64,000 nucleotides of DNA from Liolophura sinensis (GCF_032854445.1 NC_088298.1:4276160-4340159), one strand, 5' to 3'. Counted from the first letter of the stretch, positions 18,401-27,700 are shown. The notes: generated by a model not told the origin, from the sequence alone. Made by a program: numbers and translations.

Positions 18401-21239
18401 CATATGCAGGTTGCTGCCAGACCATTACCACGTGCGGCCGGAGAGGAGACAAAATTTAAAGGACTTTGATATGCATGAAAATGACCAGTCATCTTGTCAA
18501 CATACTTGCACATGTACTTATAGTACTGACTCACTAAAACATCATGTAAAAGACACCAGATAAGACACTCTCACCCTATCACCAGGGCAAACAGAGAGCA
18601 CTTGCAACTACAAGTATTACAAAAATCACAGTTCCAAGTTCTGTATTGGGTGAGCAGAGGCCCAGTCAGTATACAAAAAAACTAAAGAGTAAATGGACTT
18701 ATAAAGGACGCCAAACAAGAAAGCAGTAAGACTGCCAAATCTAATGCACAATGCCCTCAGCAGTGAAGATGAACTTTGACAGTGGTATCATTTTTTTATA
18801 CCACTGACCTTCACCAGATGCCTGATACGCCTCCTGACTACCAGCCACAGTAATATGAACACAGCAAGGGCTAGGCATATCATCCCCATTCCCTGCTAAT
18901 TATGTAACCAATTGAGTGAGTGACTGCTTGGGGTTTAACATCGTACTCAACAATTTTTCAGTCATATGACAACGAAGGAATCCTTAGGGTGTAGGTAATG
19001 TGCCTCCTTGATGCAGGACGGATTTCCACCGCTCTTTTATCTAGTACTGCTTCACTGAGACGACTTACCCTGAAGTACATTTAACCAAAAACAATACAGA
19101 CGTATTTGATCTAAAATTGCGTCCATGATTAAGTTGCTTATTTGGCTTAATTCTGATGGTTCTATTACACTAAGAAAGATGCTTTGAGGTTTCCCTGGAA
19201 GTTAGGATGATATCCTAATTGAAAATGTAAATTTAAGCACCAAAAGTGATATTTTATGAACTTAATCTTCCTTTAAAAATGCATTTTTTGGAGCGAAATT
19301 TTAGGTCAAATACAGCATAAATGTACACAACAAATAAACTAAGGTTACCAGTGTTTTGTTCAAATAGTCCAACAGCGTCTTGTTATAATCAGGATTCTTT
19401 GATGCCTTTAACGACTCGTCAAGATTGACTCCAGGCTTCCTAACAGGGCCGATTTCGGGCCTTACTGTCACTACTCGCACCGACTTCTGGCTTTGAGGGA
19501 GAGCCTAAAAAAAAAAAAAAAACCTGGTATAATCCAGCTTTATGTTATTTTACTTCTCCAGTCAAAGCTAAGGCCATCATTAACATATGTTTGTTGGTCA
19601 TAAAATAATCAACCCACAAAAAGCCCTACTCTATAGCCTTAATTGGGATTTTGACAGAATTAATTTTTTCTCTCCCTGTTAATTTCTTTTTTCTTACACA
19701 GTTGATAGAGCGTCCGCTTCGGGACCGGTAGATCCAGGATCAATCCTTGATCGAGTCACACCTAAGACTTTAAAAGAGGAAGTTGTAACTTCCTCGCTTG
19801 GCGTTCAGCATGAAGGGGATAGTGCAACGACAGGTTGACCCATATCAGTATAATGGCTCGGGCGGGGAGCCTTACTTGCCTTCGGTAAGTCGTCTCAGTG
19901 AAGCAGCACTAAATAAAAGAGCGGTGGAAATCCGTCCTGCAACAAGGAGGCACATTACACGTACATGCACCCTAATGATTCCTTCGTTGTCATATGACTG
20001 AAAAATTGTTGAGTACGACGTTAAACCCCAAGCACTCACTCACTCTTTTTTCTTAAAAAATAAAAATTTTCTACCGCCTCTCTTCATTTGCTGATTAGGC
20101 CGGATTACACTCAACAAATAATTTTTTAAGAATGGCCTAATTAATCTGATGAAGTTCTGTATGACCTGAAGTCCTCTACTGACAGGATTTCTCCTCATAC
20201 TTCACAGTCAAATACATATGCAGGCCCCTATTCAGGACTGATAACTGAAACCCCACCCCCACCCCCTAGCTCCCCATTCCCTCCAATGACACGGGCGCTG
20301 AAAGCTCCCTAAAAACAGACATGTAGTCTACTACTTTCCGAAAGTCCATGCTCAAGGTAACTGGTTCTCTAACAATGAGACACTCCGCATCATGCCAGTG
20401 AACATAAAAAAAAAATGAAGACGAATGCAAAATTTGTGTTGTTCCACGCAAACCAACAACCAATGAGAATCAAGGAAATCATTACAAAAACAAAATTTTG
20501 GCATAGATCTGACTGCTTTTCAAACATCACTTGATGTTACACAAAATGAAACGCCACACAAAATTTTATCCAAATCAGACAATATTTTGAATATTTAATG
20601 CATGAAAGCCTGCAACCAATAAGAATCAAATCAAATTCACAGATCAGGCTTGATCAGGCACGCACAATTTTATTCAAAGCAGACAATATTTGGTGGAGTT
20701 ATGGTACATAAACCAAACTGTGACAGACAGACAAACATACAGGACTCAAATAAATAAACCTCAATTTTTGTAAAACTTAACCAACTCACATGATTCTGTC
20801 CTGACACCGGTGTCCGTGCTGGAACTCCATCTGACCTTTTCACATTTGTGCTTGTTGACGTGCTAGTGCCTGGTGGACTCGTTGGTGTCGGTGTTGCACC
20901 GGGGATAAACGGCAATGCTTCCGTCAACGCTGACGAAACTGTTTGGTTGTTTGCAAGCCGTCTCACAAGATTCACAGGTCTTGGGGCTATCACCTCTGAG
21001 AAATTGGTGGCCTCACCAGCAGAGTTCGCAGACTTCTGGGATTCCGCTGATTTTGAGCCTGAGTCAACAGGGGACACAAGCAAGCTGATGACCTTCCTTC
21101 GACCTCCTTGCTGGAGTTTATCCGACTGAGGCGTGATGGGTAGTCCAGATGAAGGTGTCACCCGCTTGTGGTGGACGACTGTGATGGTCTTGATGGCCTT
21201 TGGACATGTCGGAAGTGCAGACTGTGATGGTTTATCCAT
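292..21239 (-). CDS. Thioredoxin-fold / C2H2 zinc-finger fusion protein, 12 coding exons, 3' end off the window
   Basis: Coding exons on the minus strand, in order of translation: 21239-20790, 19504-19349, 18245-18142, 17172-17076, 16315-16151, 15387-15273, 12356-12245, 11454-10116, 9235-9077, 5304-5164, 3694-3563, 432-292. All have AG acceptors and GT donors, and phases agree at every junction, including the non-zero ones after exons 3, 6 and 7. The sum is 3111 nt (1037 codons) with no stop. Residues 1-202 look disordered. Residues about 207-311 are a thioredoxin fold with VVVDFFS (229-235), SSAC at 238-241 where CGPC is expected, and the cis-proline motif TTPTF (279-283). Residues 400-846 are low complexity with an acidic run (560-583) and lysine/arginine clusters (719-741, 784-794) typical of nuclear proteins. 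Fingers lie at 856-877, 911-932, 956-977 and 995-1016. A nuclear DNA- or RNA-binding role is inference; the family is unknown to me. More fingers may follow to the left. Confidence 0.75.
433..1440. other. Intron 11, unique part
   Basis: AT-rich sequence between finger exon 12 and the 61-bp minisatellite. I see no exon, RNA gene or repeat in it. Confidence 0.5.
1668..1803 (-). mobile_element. SINE-B fragment in the minisatellite, copy 1
   Basis: The fragment runs from the T-rich tail to the CTTCCCACTTACGG segment, joined to minisatellite sequence at GGTCTTTTA on both sides. The tRNA-like head is absent. Confidence 0.85.
2178..2317 (-). mobile_element. SINE-B fragment in the minisatellite, copy 2
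   Basis: It has the same breakpoints as copy 1, with minor substitutions (CTTATATGACGG, GCTGGAAGAC). Confidence 0.85.
2386..2524 (-). mobile_element. SINE-B fragment in the minisatellite, copy 3
   Basis: It has the same breakpoints as copy 1 and shares the CCCACATACGGG variant with copy 2. Confidence 0.85.
2715..2853 (-). mobile_element. SINE-B fragment in the minisatellite, copy 4
   Basis: It has the same breakpoints and shares the CCCACTTACGGG variant with copy 1. Confidence 0.85.
3563..3694 (-). CDS. Exon 11: C2H2 zinc finger 3
   Basis: 44 codons, phase 0-0, acceptor TTGAATTGCAG, donor GTGAGC. The finger has CVIC, twelve residues (DKDFYNSTGLLK), then H-NNVL-H followed by RNTK, closely resembling finger 2 (H-X4-HRNxK). 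The 61-bp minisatellite starts within about ten bases of the donor. Confidence 0.8.
4212..4575 (-). mobile_element. SINE-A, full-length, tRNA-derived
   Basis: Read on the minus strand it opens with a tRNA-like head (GCCCGGATAGCACAGTTGG, then TAGAGCGTCCGC) carrying A-box-like and B-box-like segments (GGATCAATCC). It ends in a tail with TTGAGTACGACGTTAAACCC and CACTCACTC. The match to the 34.8 and 54.8 kb copies is near-identical along its length. Confidence 0.85.
4609..4729 (+). mobile_element. SINE-B, head-truncated
   Basis: It begins at TGCAGATGGTTGTGGGTTTC and ends in the AATCAAACAAATAAATA tail. Confidence 0.75.
4857..5100 (-). mobile_element. SINE-B with an internal duplication
   Basis: It runs from the TTTATTTATTTTATTGGTGT tail through GAACTCACAGCGACC to GGCTCCTGGGTCATTA of the tRNA-like head. 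The ACCATCCGCAGGTTGCTG segment is present twice in tandem. Confidence 0.8.
5164..5304 (-). CDS. Exon 10: C2H2 zinc finger 2
   Basis: 47 codons, phase 0-0, acceptor TCGTTTTAG, donor GTAAGT. The finger has CLKC, twelve residues (DRYFESAIGVKR), then H-AVQI-H followed by RNIK. It shares the C-X2-C-X12-H-X4-H spacing of the other three and carries no TGEKP-type linker. Confidence 0.8.
5379..5505 (+). mobile_element. SINE-B, head-truncated
   Basis: It runs from GCAGATGGTCCTGG to the tail AACACCAATCCAATAAAATA, in the intron next to finger exon 10. Confidence 0.75.
6028..6584. repeat. 16-17 bp minisatellite (CTAAACTGTTGGGCTC)
   Basis: About 33 units of CTAAACTGTTGGGCTC and variants (GGGCCC, GGGGTTC, CACAAACTG) in uninterrupted tandem order, in the intron between finger exons 9 and 10. 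Confidence 0.95.
6585..9076. other. Intron 9, remaining part
   Basis: Mostly unique AT-rich sequence. The only structure noted is a pair of inverted 14-mers (GGGCTTGAAATAAG at 7529-7542 and its complement at 8591-8604) with related flanks at 7364-7393 and 8611-8637. No further finger exon is visible. Confidence 0.45.
9077..9235 (-). CDS. Exon 9: C2H2 zinc finger 1
   Basis: 53 codons, phase 0-0, acceptor CTTCTGCAG, donor GTCAGT. The finger has CPVC, twelve residues, then H-IRML-H, giving C-X2-C-X12-H-X4-H. A second candidate acceptor 14 bases downstream would break phase with exon 8, which decides the 5' edge. It is followed by a short Pro-rich linker. Confidence 0.8.
9388..9530 (-). mobile_element. 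SINE-B, diverged
   Basis: ATTTATCTTACGATGCTTTACTCC, the ACTCAAGAATAC segment, and ATGGCAGCGGCCAACATTGT match the tail half of SINE-B with many substitutions. Confidence 0.6.
9960..10062 (+). repeat. Interspersed repeat family C, partial
   Basis: Similar in order to the copies at 19.1 and 46.2 kb: AAGAACCAAAAGTAATGATA, then AAAAATGCACTTTTTGTGGG and GTCAAACATAGC. It ends about 50 bases from the donor of exon 8. Confidence 0.5.
10116..11454 (-). CDS. Exon 8: long disordered acidic and basic region
   Basis: One base plus 446 codons, open throughout, acceptor TGCATGCAG, donor GTCAGT, ending phase 0. The peptide has a glutamate block near its start, Ser/Pro-rich stretches, the acidic run SSDEEDVADEYVELDD followed by further Asp residues, and basic clusters such as NKRRISSYNAKQVVPEKR and AKKKRT. 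This composition is typical of nuclear regulatory proteins. No globular domain is recognised. Its length without a stop, at ordinary base composition, is the strongest single coding signal in the window. Confidence 0.85.
11509..11725 (-). mobile_element. SINE-B, diverged, in intron 7
   Basis: TTATTTATTTGATCAGTGTT, the ATATTTCACATATATGACAA region and GAACTCACAGCGACCCCATT follow SINE-B order. It starts about 55 bases upstream of the exon 8 acceptor. Confidence 0.75.
11745..11953 (+). repeat. Interspersed repeat family C
   Basis: It shares the order GACCTAAACTTTCATCCAAG, TTGAGGTTTGTTTGGAAGG, GATATCCTACTGAAAA and AATGCACTTTTGGGGC with other copies at 19.1, 46.2 and 55.5 kb. It has no tRNA-like head and no coding potential. 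Confidence 0.6.
12062..12170 (-). mobile_element. SINE-B fragment, tRNA-side only
   Basis: AACTCACAGCGACGACAATG, then GAGGCTCCTTGG and ACGTAGGCCCC match the tRNA-like end of SINE-B without its tail. Confidence 0.6.
12245..12356 (-). CDS. Exon 7: Ser-rich linker
   Basis: Two bases, 36 codons and two bases, reading SKSSSSTDFVKQVLKDWLV then TKPQRESPESETCISPQ, donor GTAAGA. The leftover AA joins the G that opens exon 8 to give Lys. FVKQVLKDWLV looks like a short helix. The acceptor and first ~45 bases of this exon have been copied several times into the upstream intron. Confidence 0.6.
12324..12785. repeat. 111-bp tandem repeat anchored on the exon 7 acceptor
   Basis: Four units at exact 111-bp spacing (AGGTAAGACTTGCTGCCC at 12421, 12532, 12643 and 12754). 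On the minus strand each unit carries GATTTTCAG followed by a diverged copy of the first ~45 bases of exon 7. The period is a multiple of three, so an open frame of 37-residue repeats runs through it. I read that as a by-product, not a gene. Confidence 0.9.
12800..15272. other. Intron 6, remaining part
   Basis: Mostly unique sequence apart from a SINE-B copy at 13.7 kb. No conserved coding segment was found. Confidence 0.45.
13689..13857 (-). mobile_element. SINE-B, head-truncated
   Basis: It runs from the TTTATTTATTTGATAGGTGT tail through AGCATTATGATGGGACGAAA to TCTTCCCACGTACGGC. Confidence 0.8.
15273..15387 (-). CDS. Exon 6: linker after the thioredoxin domain
   Basis: 38 codons plus one base, from IDQPETCNYLDNSGHLS to MKEKSSVGK. 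The acceptor is TTTTTTAG and the donor GTGCAT is weak. The one leftover base fits the two-base start of exon 7, forming an Asp codon. The weak donor makes the exact 3' edge the least certain of this gene. Confidence 0.55.
15571..15717 (-). mobile_element. SINE-B, head-truncated, in intron 5
   Basis: It runs from TTATTTATTTGATAATTGTA through CAGCATTACGGTGGGAGGAA to ATTCCCACCC. Confidence 0.75.
15740..16160. repeat. About 130-bp tandem repeat anchored on the exon 5 donor
   Basis: Diverged units containing ACCATGTCACAGAAAAATTT and AATTACTGGATTTGAA recur near 15.80, 15.95 and 16.08 kb. Each is joined to a degraded copy of the end of exon 5 plus its donor (for example CTTACTTTCGCTTTG at about 15.89 kb against CTTACTTTTGATTTC at the real donor). 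Confidence 0.7.
16151..16315 (-). CDS. Exon 5: C-terminal half of the thioredoxin fold
   Basis: 55 codons, phase 0-0. It contains MYNVQTTPTFVLLRGG, with the conserved cis-proline loop (TTPTF), and then an amphipathic helix VMELEERIKTFHL, as at the end of thioredoxin and TXNL1-type domains. The donor GTAAGT follows KIRQEKSK. The acceptor lies at the edge of a 41-47 bp tandem repeat, and the donor at the edge of another, about 130-bp repeat. Confidence 0.8.
16319..16800. repeat. 41-47 bp tandem repeat anchored on the exon 5 acceptor
   Basis: About ten units of CATCTGACAACAACAACGTG followed by GTCAGGTCAAGGTTCAGAAAA. On the minus strand every unit carries GTTGTTGTCAGATG, resembling the real acceptor GTTATGGTCAGGATG at 16315, so the array multiplies acceptor-like sites. 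Confidence 0.85.
17076..17172 (-). CDS. Exon 4: thioredoxin active-site segment, SSAC in place of CGPC
   Basis: One base plus 32 codons, reading SSACQRTAPQVQQLSLEYE then DVVFLKVDVEHTQ, donor GTATGT. It completes the codon GG|G left by exon 3. The alignment of FFSMGSSACQRTAP to the thioredoxin signature places Ser where the nucleophilic Cys belongs, and Cys241 at the resolving position. FLKVDVE is the third thioredoxin strand. Confidence 0.8.
17173..17460. repeat. Partial copies of the exon 4 acceptor
   Basis: On the minus strand TTACAGGAGCTCC, the acceptor and start of exon 4, recurs as TTTCAGGAGCTCTG (about 17334-17345) and TTACAGGAGCTCCACC (about 17430-17445), each followed by a few exon-like codons and then unrelated sequence. 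Confidence 0.7.
17742..18245 (-). repeat. Five-fold 99-bp tandem repeat of thioredoxin exon 3 and its donor
   Basis: Units repeat at exactly 99 bp (donor-side starts at about 17742, 17841, 17940, 18039 and 18138). The unit at 18142-18245 is the real exon. The four downstream units keep the donor but lack an acceptor, share the changes K to N, Q to R, G to R and K to R, and are closed by an in-frame TAA. They are intronic relics of an exon amplification. Confidence 0.95.
18142..18245 (-). CDS. Exon 3: first third of the thioredoxin fold (intact copy of a five-fold tandem repeat)
   Basis: 34 codons plus two bases, from SKSGRVTMIKDGKQ to AGDKLVVVDFFSMG, matching the first strand-helix-strand of thioredoxin (family signature AGDKLVVVDF). 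The acceptor is TGTTTCAG and the donor GTAAGT is a perfect consensus. This is the only one of five 99-bp copies with an acceptor, and the only one keeping the family-like residues NAGDK; the others read NARDR. The unspliced frame hits TAA immediately after the donor, so this donor must be used for a full-length product. Confidence 0.75.
18290..18452 (-). mobile_element. SINE-B, in intron 2
   Basis: It runs from CTATTTATTTGATCATTGTC through the ACTCAAGAATATTTCACTTA core to ACGTGCGGCCGGAGAGGA. Confidence 0.8.
18914..19069 (-). mobile_element. SINE-A, tail half only
   Basis: GAGTGAGTGACTGCTTGGGG through GATTTCCACCGCTCTTTTAT to GAGACGACTTACC. The tRNA-like head is missing. Confidence 0.8.
19085..19340 (+). 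repeat. Interspersed repeat family C
   Basis: AAATTGCGTCCATGATTAAG, TTTGAGGTTTCCCTGG, GATGATATCCTAATTG, AATGCATTTTTTGGAGCG and AGGTCAAATACAGC follow the same order as the copies at 11.7, 46.2 and 55.5 kb. It lies next to the exon 2 donor. Confidence 0.6.
19349..19504 (-). CDS. Exon 2: linker before the thioredoxin fold
   Basis: 52 codons, phase 0-0, acceptor TTTTTTAG after a poly-T tract, donor GTAACC. The peptide runs from ALPQSQKSVRVVTVRPE to YNKTLLDYLNKTL. The later half looks helical and leads into the thioredoxin domain of the next exon. Its family is not recognised. Confidence 0.65.
19697..20045 (+). mobile_element. SINE-A, nearly full-length
   Basis: It opens inside the tRNA-like head at CACAGTTGATAGAGCGTCCG and ends at the CACTCACTCACTC tail. 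It lies antisense to the host gene in intron 1. Confidence 0.85.
20046..20789. other. Intron 1, remaining part
   Basis: AT-rich unique sequence. No exon or repeat recognised. Confidence 0.45.
20790..21239 (-). CDS. Exon 1 (first coding exon): start codon and disordered N-terminus
   Basis: 150 codons, beginning MDKPSQSALPTCPKAIKTI and ending GQNH just before the donor GTGAGT. The ATG sits one base after a good acceptor (TGTTACAG), so a non-coding 5' exon probably lies upstream. The context cagaATGG is also a fair initiation context. The sequence is rich in Ser, Thr, Pro and Ala, including a PTPTSPPGTSTSTST stretch, and shows no fold. Phase 0 at the 3' end matches the next exon. Confidence 0.65.
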
Positions 21240-21756
21240 TCTGTAACATAGAGAATGAGGAGCAAATCAACCAGACCATCCCATCACCTTTTGTACTTGG
21301 CAACCTAAGAGTCTGAATCCCAGTTATGTTAATCATGTCTCTACCCTGTTGTTGTCCAACTAGACAGGTGACTGTCTGTTAGTCTTGCCAACACACACGT
21401 AACTCAAAATGGCTAGTCCAATTCTTGGCGCATCATACATTGAAATCCTTCCGCCGGAACCTGCATGAAAAACAGAAGAACATGAAGACAAATCAGAGAA
21501 TGTATCATCATCAGGGGTCCAAATATTCCGTATTTTGAGCTCTTCAAAGTGATGACCTCAACAAAAAGTGTGGCTATCCAATGTGATGGAAAGGTGTCAA
21601 ATCTATTAGCTTTTATTTACATCTGGTAAAAGAACATCAAAATGGATAAAATTAGAAAATCACTTAAGAGTTTAAAATTAGGAATATCTGCATAATACAA
21701 ACTTGAAAGACATCTTTATGATATCCTGGGCACATGAGTGAATGGCAGCACATTTT
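21240..21756. other. Sequence between the first coding exon and the satellite
   Basis: It begins with the acceptor of the first coding exon. Degraded satellite units appear from about 21440 (GAAGACAAATCAGAGAATGT). Nothing else is recognised. Confidence 0.5.
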
Positions 21757-24700
21757 GACCAATGATCATGTAACAGAAATTCAAAGGGTTGAGGCAATCA
21801 TCATGTCACGTATCCACTTCCAGGCCATCAACATTCTAACAGTGAAACGAAGGTTTTTCATGAACACCATGAAGACAAATCAGAGCTTTCATCATGTAAC
21901 AGAAATTCAAAGGGTTGAGGCAATCATCATGTCACATATCCACTTCCTGGCCATCAACATTCTAACAGTCAAATGAGGGTTTTTTATGAACACCATGAAG
22001 ACAAATCAGAGCTTTCATCATGTAACAGAAATTCAAAGGGTTGAGGCAATGCAATCATCATGTCACATATCCACTTCCTGGCCATCAACATTCTAACAGT
22101 GAAATGAAGGTTTTTCATGAACACCATGAAGACAAATCAGAGCTTTCATCATGTAACAGAAATTCAAAGGGCTGAGGCAAACATCATGTCACATATCCGC
22201 TTCCAGGCCATCAACATTCTAACAGTGAAATGAGGGTTTTTCATGAACACCATGAAGACAAATCAGAGCTTTCATCATGTAACAGAAATTCAAAGGGCTG
22301 AGGCAATCATCACGTCACATATCCGCTTCCAGGCCATCAACATTCTAACAGTGAAATGAAGGTTTTTCATGAACACCATGAAGACAAATCAGAGCTTTCA
22401 TCATGTAACAGAAATTCAAAGGGCTGAGGCAATCATCATGTCACATATACACTTCCAGGCCATCAACATTCTAACAGTGAAATGAAGGTTTTTCATGAAC
22501 ACCATGAAGACAAATCAGAGCATTCATCATGTAACAGAAATTCAAAGGGCTGAGGCAATCATCACGTCACATATCCGCTTCCAGGCCATCAACATTCTAA
22601 CAGTGAAATGAGGGTTTTTTATGAACACCATGAAGACAAATCAGAGTTTCCATCATGTAACAGAAATTCAAAGGGTTGAGGCAATCATCACGTCACATAT
22701 CCGCTTCCAGGCCATCAACATTCTAACAGTGAAATGAGCGTTTTTCATGAACACCATGAAGACAAATCAGAGCTTTCATCATGTAACAGAAATTCAAAGG
22801 GCTGAGGCAATCATCATGTCATATATCCACTTCCAGGCCATCAACATTCTAATAATGAAATGAGCGTTTTTCATGAACATCATGAAGACAAATCAGAGCT
22901 TTCATCATGTAACAGAAATTCAAAGGGTTGAGGCAATCATCATGTCACATATCCACTTCCTGGCCATCAACATTCTAACAGTGAAATGAAGGTTTTTCAT
23001 GAACACCATGAAGACAAATCAGAGCTTTCATCATGTAGCAGAAATTCAAAGGGCTGAGGCAATCATCACGTCACATATCCGCTTCCAGGCCATCAACATT
23101 CTAACAGTGAAATGAGCGTTTTTCATGAACACCATGAAGACAAATCAGAGCTTTCATCATGTAACAGAAATTCAAAGGGCTGAGGCAATCATCATGTCAC
23201 ATATACACTTCCAGGCCATCAACATTCTAACAGTGAAATGAAGGTTTTTCATGAACACCATGAAGACAAATCAGAGCATTCATCATGTAACAGAAATTCA
23301 AAGGGCTGAGGCAATCATCACGTCACATATCCGCTTCCAGGCCATCAACATTCTAACAGTGAAATGAGGGTTTTTTATGAACACCATGAAGACAAATCAG
23401 AGTTTCCATCATGTAACAGAAATTCAAAGGGTTGAGGCAATCATCACGTCACATATCCGCTTCCAGGCCATCAACATTCTAACAGTGAAATGAGCGTTTT
23501 TCATGAACACCATGAAGACAAATCAGAGCTTTCATCATGTAACAGAAATTCAAAGGGCTGAGGCAATCATCATGTCATATATCCACTTCCAGGCCATCAA
23601 CATTCTAATAATGAAATGAGCGTTTTTCATGAACATCATGAAGACAAATCAGAGCTTTCATCATGTAACAGAAATTCAAAGGGTTGAGGCAATCATCATG
23701 TCACATATCCACTTCCAGGCCATCAACATTCTAACAGTGAAATGAAGGTTTTTCATGAACACCATGAAGACAAATCAGAGCTTTCATCATGTAGCAGAAA
23801 TTCAAAGGGCTGAGGCAATCATCACGTCACATATCCGCTTCCAGGCCATCAACATTCTAACAGTGAAATGAGGGTTTTTCATGAACACCATGAAGACAAA
23901 TCAGAGCTTTCATCATGTAACAGAAATTCAAAGGGTTCAGGCAATCATCACGTCACATATCCACTTCCTGGCCATCAACATTCTAACAGTCAAATGAAGG
24001 TTTTTTCATGAACACCATGAAGACAAATCAGAGCTTTCATCATGTAACAGAAATTCAAAGGGTTGAGGCAATCATCACGTCACATATCCGCTTCCAGGCC
24101 ATCAACATTCTAACAGTCAAATGAGGGTTTTTCATGAACACCATGAAGACAAATCAGAGCTTTCATCATGTAACAGAAATTCAAAGGGTTGAGGCAATCA
24201 TCATGTCATATATCCACTTCCAGGCCATCAATATTCTAATAATGAAATGAGCGTTTTTCATGAACATCATGAAGACAAATCAGAGCATTCATCATGTAAC
24301 AGAAATTCAAAGGGCTGAGGCAATCATCATGTCACATATCCGCTTCCAGGCCATCAACATTCTAACAGTCAAATGAGGGTTTTTCATGAACACCATGAAG
24401 ACAAATCAGAGCTTTCATCATGTAACAGAAATTCAAAGGGTTGAGGCAATCATCACGTCACATATCCGCTTCCTGGCCATCAACATTCTAACAGTGAAAT
24501 GAGGGTTTTTTATGAACACCATGAAGACAAATCAGAGTTTTCATCATGTAACAGAAATTCAAAGGGTTGAGGCAATCATCACGTCACATATCCGCTTCCA
24601 GGCCATCAACATTCTAACAGTGAAATGAGGGTTTTTCATGAACACCATGAAGACAAATCAGAGCTTTCATCATGTAACAGAAATTCAAAGGGTTCAGGCA

Positions 24701-27700
24701 ATCATCATGTCACGTATACACTTCCAGGCCATCAACATTCTAACAGTGAAATGAAGGTTTTTCATGAACACCATGAAGACAAATCAGAGCTTTCATCATG
24801 TAACAGAAATTCAAAGGGTTGAGGCAATCATCATGTCATGTATCCACTTCCAGGCCATCAACAATCTAACAGTGAAATGAGCGTTTTTCATGAACACCAT
24901 GAAGACAAATCAGAGCTTTCATCATGTAACAGAAATTCAAAGGGCTGAGGCAATCATCATGTCATATATCCACTTCCAGGCCATCAACATTCTAATAATG
25001 AAATGAGCGTTTTTCATGAACATCATGAAGACAAATCAGAGCATTCATCATGTAACAGAAATTCAAAGGGCTGAGGCAATCATCATGTCACATATCCACT
25101 TCCAGGCCATCAACATTCTAACAGTGAAATGAAGGTTTTTCATGAACACCATGAAGACAAATCAGAGCTTTCATCATGTAACAGAAATTCAAAGGGCTGA
25201 GGCAATCATCACGTCACATATCCACTTCCAGGCCATCAACATTCTAACAGTGAAATGAGGGTTTTTCGTGACCACCATGAAGACAAATCAGAGCTTTCAT
25301 CATGTAACAGAAATTCAAAGGGTTGAGGCAATCATCACGTCACATATCCGCTTCCAGGCCATCAACATTCTAACAGTGAAATTAGGGTTTTTCATGAACA
25401 CCATAAAGACAAATCAGAGCTTTCATCATGTAACAGAAATTCAAAGGGTTGAGGCAATCATCACGTCACATATCCGCTTCCTGGCCATCAACATTCTAAT
25501 AATGAAATGAGCGTTTTTCATGAACATCATGAAGACAAATCAGAGCATTCATCATGTAACAAAAATTCAAAGGGTTGAGCCAATCATCATGTCACATATC
25601 CACTTCCAGGCCATCAACATTCTAACAGTGAAATGAAGGTTTTTTCATGAACACCATGAAGACAAATCAGAGTTTTCATCATGTAACAGAAATTCAAAGG
25701 GCTGAGGCAATCATCACGTCACGTATCCACTTCCTGGCCATCAACATTCTAACAGTGAAATGAAGGTTTTTCATGAACACCATGAAGACAAATCAGAGCT
25801 TTCATCATGTAACAGAAATTCAAAGGGTTCAGGCAATCATCATGTCATGTATCCACTTCCAGGCCATCAACATTCTAACAGTGAAATGAGCGTTTTTCAT
25901 GAACACCATGAAGACAAATCAGAGCTTTCATCATGTAACAGAAATTCAAAGGGTTGAGGCAATCATCATGTCATGTATACACTTCCAGGCCATCAACATT
26001 CTAACAGTGAAATGAAGGTTTTTCATGAACACCATGAAGACAAATCAGAGCTTTCATCATGTAACAGAAATTCAAAGGGTTGAGGCAATCATCATGTCAC
26101 GTATCCACTTCCAGGCCATCAACATTCTAACAGTGAAATGAGGGTTTTTCATGACCACCATAAAGACAAATCAGACCTTTCATCATGTAACAGAAATTCA
26201 AAGGGTTGAGGCAATCATCACGTCACATATCCGCTTCCTGGCCATCAACATTCTAACAGTGAAATGAGGGTTTTTCATGAACACCATGAAGACAAATCAG
26301 AGCTTTCATCATGTAACAGAGATTCAAAGGGTTGAGGCAATCATCAAGTCACATATCCGCTTCCAGGCCATCAACATTCTAACAGTGAAATGAGGGTTTT
26401 TCATGAACACCATGAAGACAAATTAGAGCGTTCATCATGTAACAGAAATTCAAAGGGCTGAGGCAATCATCATGTCACATATCCACTTCCAGGCCATCAA
26501 CATTCTAACAGTGAAATGAAGGTTTTTTCATGAACACCATGAAGACAAATCAAAGTTTTCATCATGTAACAGAAATTCAAAGGGCTGAGGCAATCATCAC
26601 GTCACATATCCGCTTCCAGGCCATCAACATTCTAACAGTGAAATGAAGGTTTTTCATGAACACCATGAAGACAAATCAGAGCTTTCATCATGTAACAGAA
26701 ATTCAAAGGGTTGAGGCAATCATCATGTCATGTATCCACTTCCAGGCCATCAACATTCTAACAGTGAAATGAGGGTTTTTCATGAACACCATGAAGACAA
26801 ATCAGAGCTTTCATCATGTACCAGAAATTCAAAGGGTTGAGGCAATCATCACGTCACATATCCACTTCCAGGCCATCAACATTCTAACAGTGAAATGAGG
26901 GTTTTTCATGAACACCATGAAGACAAATCAGAGCGTTCATCATGTAACAGAAATTCAAAGGGTTGAGGCAATCATCATGTCACGTATCCACTTCCAGGCC
27001 ATCAACATTCTAACAGTGAAATGAAGGTTTTTCTTGAACACCATGAAGACAAATCAGAGCTTTCATCATGTAACAAAAATTCAAAGGGTTGAGGCAATCA
27101 TCATGTCACGTATACACTTCCAGGCCATCAACATTCTAACAGTGAAATGAAGGTTTTTCATGAACACCATGAAGACAAATCAGAGCTTTCATCATGTAAC
27201 AGAAATTCAAAGTGTTCAGGCAATCATCATGTCATGTATCCACTTCCTGGCCATCAACATTCTAACAGTGAAATGAGGGTTTTTCATGACCACCATAAAG
27301 ACAAATCAGAGCTTTCATCATGTAACAGAAATTCAAAGGGTTGAGGCAATCATCACGTCACATATCCGCTTCCAGGCCATCAACATTCTAACAGTCAAAT
27401 GAAGGGTTTTCATGAACACCATGAAGACAAATCAGAGCTTTCATCATGTAACAGAAATTCAAAGGGCTGAGGCAATCATCACGTCACATATCCACTTCCA
27501 GGCCATCAACATTCTAACAGTGAAATGAAGGTTTTTCATGAACACCATGAAGACAAATCAGAGCATTCATCACGTAACATAAATTCAAAGGGCTGAGGCA
27601 ATCATCATGTCACTTCCAGGCCATCAACATTCTAACAGTGAAATGAGCATTTTTCATGAACACCATGAAGACAAATCAGAGCTTTCATCATGTAACAGAA

